Of a DNA stretch of 64,000 nt, positions 56,054-64,000 are shown one piece after another. Source of the DNA: Coniella vitis (lineage: Eukaryota > Ascomycota > Sordariomycetes > Diaporthales > Schizoparmaceae); contig WUJK01000008.1 of assembly GCA_011317545.1 (NCBI GenBank), positions 868,001-932,000 on the forward strand. Direction: 5' to 3'. Every line of letters begins with the position of its first letter. Positions within the stretch are counted from its first letter, which is position 1. The notes beneath the pieces are model-generated. The model was given only the letters and a program-made list of their open reading frames with translations. It was not told where the DNA came from and did no database searches. The position numbers and the translations under genes are program-made.

Positions 56054-57391
56054 ATGCCCACCATATCTCCTGGGCAGTTACAAGCGCTCTGCGAAGAGCA
56101 TAAAAGGTGCCTCTGCCTCGGTGCCTTCCATCGTCTCCCTGCCTTCACGCATCATGGAAACGGTCTCAGTCGGTTGATCATGACTTCCCCTAGCCCTGCC
56201 CCGCCGACTCGCCAACGCCTTCGCGCCCTGCTGCCCGAGCTCAAGCTGGGCAACTGGCCTCCTGGACCTCTCAATGGCATCACCGACGTTGCCGGCGTGC
56301 TTACTCACACCACCACTCTGCAGCCACCATCCAACCATTCTATCAACACTGGCGTGACTGTGGTTCTGCCTCATAGGGACTGGTTCCAGCATGCAGTCTA
56401 CGCCAACATGTTCCGCTTCAATGGGTCTGGCGAAATGACAGGCTCCCATTGGCTGCACGAGACGGGCCTTCTGCACTCTCCCATCGTTCTGACCAATTCA
56501 TTCTCTGTTGGCGAGGCGTATCGTGGCGTTTACGACTATGCGATTCAACATCACAGTGGCGCCGACGGCTCTGTCGATTGGTTTCTTCTGCCTGTAGTGG
56601 CTGAGACCTTTGACGGCCATCTCAATGACATGACTACTTTTGCCGTCACTCCCGACCATGTTGTTCAAGGGATTCAAGATGCCAGCGCCAACCTCACGCC
56701 AGAAGGCTGTACTGGTGGCGGAACCGGCATGCTGTGTCAGGGCTTCAAGGGCGGCACTGGTACCAGCAGCCGCGTGGTACCTGGCTTGGGCTTGCCTACT
56801 GCTGACGGGACAGTACCGCAATGCGAGTACACTGTTGGTGCCCTGGTACAGGCAAACTATGGTCGACTACGTGATTTCCGCGTTGCTGGTGTCCCTGTCG
56901 GGCGTCTGATCATGGAGCGACGGCAAACAGATGGGGATGCTGCCGCTTTGAAGCAGCAGGCTAAGATTGATGCCGAGAAAGACAAGAAGGACGGAAGCAT
57001 CATCATTATATTGGCCACTGATGCACCTCTCCATCCAACACAGCTCGAGCGCCTCGCCAAAAGAGCCACTGTTGGCCTGGCTCGTGTGGGCGGCTACGGA
57101 CACAACCCCTCCGGAGACTTATTTCTTGCATTTTCCACGGCCAACAAAATACCAGTACAAACTGTTAGGGCTGGAGGCAGGAGTGTTGATCCCTTCCAGG
57201 CCCGAGCATTGGGCATTTCTGTGGTCGATGACCAAAGCATCAATGCTGTCTTTGAAGCAGCTGCTGATGCCACGGAAGAGGCCATCTACAATGCTATCTG
57301 CATGGCACAAACAACAACCGGACACAAGGGCTTGACGGTTGATGCTATTGACTTGCAGCAGTTGAAGTCGATTATGCATGACTATGCATAG
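56054..57391 (+). CDS. DmpA/S58-family aminopeptidase (N-terminal nucleophile fold)
   Basis: The gene is intronless: 445 aa from ATG 56054, or 403 aa from the in-frame ATG 56180 (MTSPSPAPPTRQRLR). I favour 56180, because family proteins begin close to RLRALLPELKLGNWPPGPLN and the preceding 42 residues look unstructured. Family features are GITDVAGVLTHTTTL, NTGVTVVLPH, GSGEMTGSHWLHETGLL, PIVLTNSFSVGEAYRGVYDY and the autocleavage region TGGGTGMLCQGFKGGTGTSS. There the peptide is cut before the nucleophile (Ser or Thr) to make two subunits. Later blocks are YTVGALVQANYG and GLARVGGYGHNPSGDLFLAF. Bacterial relatives are D-aminopeptidases or beta-peptidyl aminopeptidases; the fungal substrate is unknown. 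Confidence 0.85.
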   Translation: MPTISPGQLQALCEEHKRCLCLGAFHRLPAFTHHGNGLSRLIMTSPSPAPPTRQRLRALLPELKLGNWPPGPLNGITDVAGVLTHTTTLQPPSNHSINTGVTVVLPHRDWFQHAVYANMFRFNGSGEMTGSHWLHETGLLHSPIVLTNSFSVGEAYRGVYDYAIQHHSGADGSVDWFLLPVVAETFDGHLNDMTTFAVTPDHVVQGIQDASANLTPEGCTGGGTGMLCQGFKGGTGTSSRVVPGLGLPTADGTVPQCEYTVGALVQANYGRLRDFRVAGVPVGRLIMERRQTDGDAAALKQQAKIDAEKDKKDGSIIIILATDAPLHPTQLERLAKRATVGLARVGGYGHNPSGDLFLAFSTANKIPVQTVRAGGRSVDPFQARALGISVVDDQSINAVFEAAADATEEAIYNAICMAQTTTGHKGLTVDAIDLQQLKSIMHDYA

Positions 57392-57666
57392 ATGCTCAAA
57401 GTCATGAGTAAGGAGAAGGCTTGTGTCTTCATGAAGACATGCGATTCTCGTGAGTAGTGCTTACAGATCCAGCACTTATTAGATGTATAGACGTGTGCTT
57501 GGCCTCTTCCGAGGAGTATCCAGCTCGAAAAGAATGCTATATCAGCGTTGAACACATACAGACCCAAAACAAACGTACTTTGGTGATCATGCTGACTATG
57601 CTTCCATTATCCCTTGTTCAGTCACGTTGTCTTCGTCGGTCGACATCCTAAAAGACTTTCCCACCT

Positions 57667-59257
57667 CTAGGAACCAAGGCCAGAGGCCATCATATCTGTC
57701 AAGCCGCTGGTGATTTGCATTGCCCCATTTGTCCCGGCAGGCGTCTTGACAGCTGGCACGTTACCCTAACAGAACGAATTCCAGTCAGCCAACACTGCGT
57801 TTCACCTCATTTTGTCACACTCACTGCTTCTGTGTTTCTTCTCTGCTTCTGCGCAAAGCAAGAAAAGACATGGCCTCCAGGGGATTTTGAACAAAAAAAG
57901 AATACACGACAGAGAATAAACGAGACAAACTCACCATGCCCTGATTCGTAGCGTCCGTACTCGCCAGTCCCAACGCACTCTTTTGCATCACAAACATGGC
58001 TGCCTGAGGTGCGTTCTGATTATACGTGAGGTGATCCAGCGTGATCTTATCCCCATGCTTGGCACAAATATCATCATCTGTATGACACAGCGACAAGACA
58101 CGGTCACTCGTCACACCCGCCACAGCCGTTCCATTGAGAGGATCGCCAAAGAGCACAACTGACATGATGCGAGAGTCAGGATTCGTCGCCGTGGTTGCGG
58201 TCGTTGCGGTCGTGGTGGCGGTAGCAGTGTCGGTAGTCTTTGCTGCGTTGAGCATCGTCATGGCGTTGTGGACGACCTGCGCGCCCTGGCTATACCCCGA
58301 CACGACGAGTTTTGTGTCCGGACACGCGGCGGCTGTCTTGGAGATGAAGGATGCCATGAGCGCTGAACCGGCGGGGGAGCCACCGGCGAGAAAGCCCGAT
58401 ACAGAGGCTGTATACGGCACGCCTTGAATTGCTAATGACGTGCTGCCGTTGACGTAGTTGCGGAGGGCAGTGAAGAAGGATGGCCCGGCAAAAAGACCTA
58501 CGTTTCCTGTATGTTTTGAAGACACCGGTTAGGTATGTATGCATTTGTGTTCAAAGAGACCATTTCATCTCGCAGCGTGTGTGTCTGGCTCTTCTTCATC
58601 TCATTCTTGAATCCGAATGTTCCAGGAACAAGAATAGGAGAAGAAGCAAACACATGATGAGTGAAGACGACAGAAAAAAAAAAAAAACATACCTGGTTCA
58701 TCCGTCCCACGAGCAAACAAAACCGCCATCCCAGGACACGACGTCGTCCCCGCTGCCGCCGCTGTTGTCCCCGTTGTGGGACTCGTACCCGTGCTCGTCA
58801 CATTGTCGGCGTCCACCACCTCCGCAGCAACAGCAGCCTCCACACCAAGAGCATCTGCTGTCTCCGCTGCTGCTGTTGTCGTTGTTGTTGTTGTTGCTGC
58901 TGTTGCCGCAGCCTTTGCTGCAGTCGTAGTCGCCGCAGCAGAAGTCACTCCATCGGCCCCACCAGCAAGCCCCAGCATAGTCACCAAATCATTCTCCGTC
59001 GAGACATTTTGGACTTGGGCCACAACGGCGATGAAGTCTTGCACGAGGCTCGTCACGTCCGTCACGATGCTGGCGACGTCGTTGCCGATTGCTTCGGCTG
59101 TGGAGGTGATGTTGATGCCGCCGGCGGCACCGCCCAGGGCGTCCAGAAAGCCTCGTTCATCGTGCGTTGCAGGCCAGGGTTGTGGGGTTGGAGCTGCGAT
59201 CGTGAGGCGCGATGTGATAAGGAGAAGGAGTTGTGATGAGGATATGTGAAGCCGCAT
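57667..59257 (-). CDS. Cutinase-family esterase with long Ala/Thr-rich N-terminal region
   Basis: Exons are 59257-58693, 58506-57935 and 57765-57667 (411 aa). It is a secreted serine esterase of the cutinase family. It starts with a signal peptide (MRLHISSSQLLLLITSRLTI AA). An extra ~150 residues with long Ala/Thr runs then precede the catalytic domain. That domain contains CPGMAVLFARGTDEPGNVGL, the nucleophile Ser in LVVSGYSQGAQVVHNA, the Asp in LCHTDDDIC and the His in ITLDHLTYNQNA, which together form the triad, with flanking Cys pairs. A second Thr/Ala tract (TDTATATTTATTATT) sits between Ser and Asp. Introns are 186 and 169 bp, longer than elsewhere here. Exon 3 (GNVPAVKTPAGTNGAMQITS..) is joined in phase and ends GLGS; its assignment is less certain. 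Confidence 0.85.
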
Positions 59258-60561
59258 TGCGGCGGTGACTTTCGTTTCTTTTCTGTTTTCCTCTTCTTTT
59301 TCCGAGGGAAAAAGAATATGGAGTATTTGCGTAAAGCAGGGGTAATAGCAAATCTTAACCCAGCAATACCGTCGAAATGAAGAGCAGTTAACAGGATAGT
59401 TCAGTATTAACAATGAAACCAACCAGTGGTCGTCGATGCGCACAGCGCTGTCTTAGATTCTGTTCCCAAAGCAGAAGAGAGGGAGAGAGAAAAGGAAAAC
59501 ACCAAGAAAAAGCCAAGACTTGCCCTCTACAGAAAGATGTCGAGATGGAACAAGAGACGGACTTGAACAATCAAAAGCCAGAGACAAACCAAGAAAGGGT
59601 ATAACAACATTCACACACACACACACACTGACTACTGACTACTGACTACGTACGGCAAATTACCGAGGATTGTCTGCCGGCAAGTCCAACGGCTCCTGAT
59701 ACAAAAAGAAACATCTAAGCCTCCCTCTCCCATGGATAACCGGCTTCCTCGCCACCCTCTCCCCCCTCTTCACCTCCGGCATGCGTTCTTCACCTTGTTT
59801 CTTTTTGTGCAATACAGACTGGCACACCCGGCCAGCCTGTCGCAAGCTTGGCCAGAAAGGGACGAGGCTGTAAGAGGGAGCAGCTCATGTACTTGTGTGA
59901 GTCGTCTGTGCGGGCATAGCGAAGCAAAACATAGTAACCACATTGTTGAAACCGCATCTGGAAAAGACGTGTTTCATCTAAATCGAGTAGTCTCCATTCT
60001 TTACTCTTCTCTATAAGAAAAAAAAAAAAGCGGCTTGCTACAACTCGTGTAGGAACGACGAATGACGGGCGTTGGGCCGCCTTTCGTCTGAATTGTTTCG
60101 AATTCATCTCATTTTCTGCGGGACAAGTGGATAAGCTTGAATAAAGTTGCGTCTATCGCTCATACTTGCTAGTCTTTCTTGATGATGAACACTGGGAACA
60201 TGATAATATGAGGTACATGGTGATGTATCTTGTCGATGCGTTACTGGACGCTGAGCACTGAATGTTGCCGAGGTGGTATTAACCCCCTCTGAATAGCCTC
60301 ACTCAGCGCTCGAAAAGGTGACCATCGATACCCTCTAAGCATGCATGTAATATAATAGGTATTGTTCTGCAAGACAACAACTTCCCATTTCCAAATCCAA
60401 AAAAAAAAAAAAAAAAAAAAAAAAAAACAGCATCAACGATATAGTTGGTATCTCACAAGGCTGATTTAAACAACGTCAAGCCAATCAACCGCCAACAGCA
60501 AGCACAAGACCCTCCCCTTCTCTCATCCCACTCCCGCACATGTCCTCCCTAGCAAGAAATT
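59258..60561. other. Intergenic region with long poly-A run
   Basis: About 1.3 kb between the cutinase start and the SEC3 stop. It includes a (CA)n run at about 59,611-59,628, a triple TGACTACTGAC repeat at 59,629-59,650 and 29 consecutive A at 60399-60427. No gene seen. Confidence 0.55.
60399..60427. repeat. Homopolymer run of 29 A
   Basis: An uninterrupted run of 29 A about 135 bp beyond the SEC3 stop. In the sense of SEC3 it is T29. It could be a microsatellite or the trace of a retroposed poly-A tail, but no adjoining retroelement sequence was recognised. Confidence 0.9.
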
Positions 60562-63500
60562 TTACCTGAACGCGTTCTTGACTTCAGCGCGAGGCCACTC
60601 AACTGCAGCTTCACCACCATACACATCCGCAATGATTCTTCCAATTCTTTGGTCCACATCTCCATAGTAGCCCTCGCAAGCCTTGGTAACCAGCGCCGCC
60701 AATCCAGCATTCTCATCAAAATGTTTTTCCACGCGCTTCCGCAGCGACTCGATGCCCTTGCGTACCTCGCGCGGATCGTAGTGGCCCAGAACCTTTTCGA
60801 AAGTTGCCTTGTTGTTGGATGCTTGCATTGCAATCATGGCTGGCGACCTGCCGTTCTTGAGTTGGCCTTCAATATTCTCGATCTGGTCGAGCAGTTTGCC
60901 CAAAGGTCGGCGCATCACCGCGTCAAGGTAACGCGCAATGTGCTCGTCTTGTTCAGCTTGCGCAGCCGCCTTCCATCTTTCCAGAGTCTCAAGACCTTGT
61001 GTGTCGACCTCGTCAATGTAGTGGTGCATGTTCTCGATCAGCAGAATATGGTAGTTGAGTGCTTCCTTGTCCTCCGGATCAGCTCCGGCTCCGCTGGCAG
61101 TGACACCAAGCGCTGGATTCTCCCGTGCAATAATCTTGAGTGAGTCGAACATCGACTTGAGGATGTGATCGTATTCTTGGTCGACTGTCCGGCGGACATT
61201 CAAGTTAGGGTCTAGCCCCGCGAGCATATTTTCGACGGCCATGCTGAAGGGTGGGAAGACACGCATGAAGGAGATGACACCCTTGCGCTTGCTGATCTTA
61301 ACCTTGGTGTCTTCAATTGCGCGAATCTGCTCCTCAACAAACCGCTTGAACTTGACAAGGAGATTGCCGTGTACCTTCTGCAATACCGTGTTGAGGAATT
61401 CCTGGTTTGTCTGCGCAATGTCTGCGAGTTTCCGCTCCAGACTGGCCATAACACCCACGCCTTGCCTATTCAGAAAATTAGCCTATGAAATGTACGCCGA
61501 CCTTCAGAGCGGGGAGAAAACCTTACAGTGGACTTTGGACCAGAACCCAGTCTACCAGGTTGCCGAGATCTTTCTCTAGGAATGGGAAGATCACTTCCAT
61601 CGACCGTGTTACTCTGCGAGCGAGATCGCGATCAGGTTCCATGAGTCTATGTCTCTTGAGATCGTTACCCCTGCGGGCCCGAGGCGGAATTGCCGCGACA
61701 GCTTCGGGAAAGTCGACTTGCTCCAAGGTCGTGGCGTGGAAGAAGTCAATAATGAAGTTTTGTTCCATCTCAACCAGTGGCAGCAAGTCGTCAAGCACAC
61801 TGGCAAAGACTTCGTATGGTGAGCTGCGAGACAAGTCGACGGCGCTCTTGCCGCCCTCGCCCTTGTCGCCCAATGGAGACCGAATTCTGGCTAGCGTTTG
61901 GCTTCGCTTCACGGTCAGCTTCCTAGCAGCCGTAGCCATGCCTTCCTCCTTCTTCTCCTGTTCAGTGGTAAACAGAAGCCCTTCTTCTCCAGCAGCCTTT
62001 CGCGCGTTCCTCTTCCATGAATCCAAAGCATCCCGAAACTCCATCTTATACGTCGGGTGGCTTGCATCCTGGTATTCTTGAATCAACCTGTTCCAGTTGT
62101 CGAGGTCTACATCCCGGGCATACAGCATCAACGGATCGTACTTCCACAACATGTCTCGACCAGCATCGTGGTTGTGCGGGTCAATCTTCTTCTGCAGGGC
62201 GCCTTTCAGTGATCGTCTCACTTCTTCATAAGCCAAAGAGAATTCTCTCGCCATGAACCCAATCAGTCGCTGCATGAACATGGCACTTTCTTGCAAGTAC
62301 ATTTGTTTCTTTTCCTGGACAATACGCATCTTTGCGTAGTCGCCGTTGAAGTCAATCGCTTGGTCGCTGCTCGTGTCGCCAGATTTGATTGCGTCGGTAC
62401 CACCCATGCTAGGGTCGATTTTGTGCATGGCTTTGTACAGGGTCACCAGGGCGTTTTCAACGTCGTCCAAGCCATCCAAGTCGTCCAGGGGTGCGACTGA
62501 AAGCGCTTGTAAGTCATTTGCGGTAATGGCACAAGTCTCAAGCAGAGATTCGAGTTCTTTCTTGAGAAGCTTCTGGTTGGCGGCCTGAACCTGTAGACCT
62601 TGTCCTTGTGCTTCAATGTAGGCAATGTCGTCTTGTAGAGTCTATATGTAGAGTGTTAGCCCAACTACGAATGCGTCGAACTGGTTGCCATGATACTCAC
62701 AGACAGCTCGACGCCGTACAGGGTCAAGAGATTATCCAGCTCCTCGCACTCCTCAATCGCTGTGTCGATTCCCTTCTTGATGCCCTCAACTCGCTCATCC
62801 TCTTCTTGAAATCGAGCGAGCCAGCCACCGGCTTGTGCCTTGTTAAGTTCGCGGTCAAGGTCGATCTTCAATTCGTCAATATTTAGTGAGCGCATCTTAT
62901 TCCCAGGCACCCAAGAGAAGTAGTCCAACCACTCAGTGAATTGTGAGGTCTTCTTGTCCAAGAATGAAGGATCGATGCCAAGAGTGGTAAGATACTTCAA
63001 ATCGTTACCAACCACTACAGAACGTTTGCGCTCGTCCTGTGGCTCTGGTTCTGGTTCCTTCTTGGGCTGAAGTAACGGTGCCACATTGGCTTCAGGTTTC
63101 ACAGATTTGGTGTCTTGTTGTACGGCCGAAGCCTGATCCGAATCTGGCTTCGAGACCTTCAACTCTGGAACCTCGGGCGTCAAGGGCCTCGATTCTGGTT
63201 TCTTTTCTGGCTCAGGCCGTGGAGGAGCAGGCACAACTGCTGTAATCCCATCAGGCCCATTCTTTTGTGCTTGAGCAGCCTTCAACAACTTCTCGCCGGC
63301 GCCTCCAGCACGAGGCTTGAAAACACTGGCGGCTGTAGCAGCCTTCCACAAAGCCCCTGCAAGTTCGTTCTTTGGCTTCCTTGCCCGGATCATAGGGCCC
63401 AGCCCAGGACGGTGCTCCTCCTCAGCAGACATTGGCGACTCAGTTGGCGTCTCCGATGGCGTAGAATTCGAGGGAGGATTTCTAGGGCTCGGGACTGTTG

Positions 63501-64000
63501 GAGCGTCTATGTCGGTACCGTTGAGATCACCAGGTTTGAGGGGAGCTGTGTCAAGTCGTGGCAAGGGCTCGGTGGGTTTACTGGCGAGCCCGCCACTGGG
63601 TGGACTAGCTTCACTAAGTTGCGATCGTATGGAAGGCTTTCTTGGTGACATGCGCTCAATGCTCCGAGGTGGTGGTGCAACAGGCGAGACTGGCTCAGTA
63701 GCCTCTCGTGAATTATCGCGCAATGGCTCTTGCGGTTGATCCCGGCGTGTAGCTAAACTGCTCAGCGGTGCAGGGACGAGACTGTCGTCTGGCGGCAAGC
63801 CAGTAGGGCGTGTGGGATCCATAGGAGGTCGTTTGCGCTCTGGTGGTGTGTTTTCCGTAGCAGAATTGGGCGTGGGAACAAGAGCAGGTGCCAGAGCTGC
63901 GGGATTGGGGGATTCTGGAACGTTTGTATATGCTGCAGTACCATTCGGACGTCCACGGGATCTCGGCCGCAGCGGATCTTCTGCACTCTTGTTTCCAAGA
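60562..64000 (-). CDS. SEC3: Exocyst complex component SEC3 (N-terminal part outside window)
   Basis: Visible exons are 64000-62701 (open at the edge), 62641-61527 and 61465-60562, giving at least 1105 residues. Sec3 marks exocytic sites on the plasma membrane as part of the exocyst. The visible part begins in a Pro/Ser/Thr-rich linker; the PIP2/Rho-binding PH-like domain would lie beyond the edge. The helical core starts about EWLDYFSWVPGNKMRSLNID and continues through GWLARFQEEDERVEGIKKGI, LQVQAANQKLLKKELESLLE and DVDLDNWNRLIQEYQDASHP. It then runs through MEQNFIIDFFHATTLEQVDF and IRAIEDTKVKISKRKGVISF to MRVFPPFSMAVENMLAGLDP, matching the Sec3 C-terminal domain. Introns are 59 and 61 bp with GTGAGT and GTAAGG donors. 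ATG 63822 is in frame but internal, since the frame stays open to the edge. Confidence 0.9.

Noticed and set aside
1..64000. tRNA, rRNA, CRISPR array, insertion sequence or transposase gene
   Set aside because: I looked for B-box (GGTTCGA) sequences, regularly spaced repeats and transposase or reverse transcriptase motifs in both strands and found none. Bacterial features are not expected in this eukaryotic DNA.

Overview
This window is nuclear DNA of a filamentous ascomycete. Introns are short (mostly 50-130 bp) with GT..AG ends and CTRAY-type branch points. It encodes Pezizomycotina-type proteins (a VIVID-like LOV photoreceptor, CreC- and CreD-like carbon repression proteins, a Clr5-domain protein, a cutinase). 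A Dothideomycete (Pleosporales-like) is my best guess from protein flavour only. There are no operons, plasmid parts or CRISPR arrays. I found no tRNA or rRNA gene and no intact transposon by eye. All exon structures were inferred by reading splice signals and frame continuity.

Layout. 0-10 kb: a partial branched-chain ketoacid dehydrogenase E1-beta gene (-); a membrane-anchored GH5 glucanase (+); a non-protein-coding transcription unit (-) whose introns carry six box C/D snoRNAs; an Fpg-type DNA glycosylase (+); a small cupin gene (-). 10-20 kb: a GPI-type surface protein (+), the VVD-like photoreceptor (-), a lysine-rich protein of unknown function (-) and an Nse2/Mms21 SUMO ligase (+). 20-30 kb: alanine aminotransferase (+), RPN7 (-), the mRNA cap methyltransferase ABD1 (+) and a Clr5-domain protein (-). 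30-40 kb: a 4.6-kb gene-poor stretch, an unresolved small coding exon, an SLM1-type PH protein (-) and a CreD/ROD1-like arrestin (-). 39.5-47.3 kb: a 7.7-kb interval with no credible gene. 47-64 kb: creC (-), the mitochondrial Rho GTPase GEM1 (+), a hydroxyacid-oxoacid transhydrogenase (-), a DmpA/S58-family peptidase (+), a cutinase (-) and the C-terminal part of exocyst SEC3 (-, running off the edge).

The most striking content is the snoRNA unit at about 4.5-6.1 kb. Five of its six snoRNAs have a D'-box guide of 11-15 nt, and one has 9 nt. Each guide predicts, by the box+5 rule, a known yeast rRNA 2'-O-methylation: 25S U2421, 18S U578, 25S C2197, 25S G2288, 18S A28 and 25S C2959, in that order. 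This is the gene order snR78-77-76-75-74-73 of the yeast polycistronic cluster, here recast as one-snoRNA-per-intron in a host transcript. The second striking pattern is an exact nonamer, TACTATGTA/TACATAGTA. It occurs 15 times, always outside coding sequence, against about 0.5 expected, and seven copies lie in the gene-empty 39.5-47.3 kb interval.

Most genes are unrelated housekeeping functions. The one functional pair is CreC (partner of the CreB deubiquitinase) and a CreD-type arrestin (adaptor for a HECT ubiquitin ligase). They lie on the same strand, separated only by the gene-free interval. Several genes have very short first exons (10-30 nt), and three introns are stop-free multiples of three, so naive ORF reading gives wrong starts or inserted residues.
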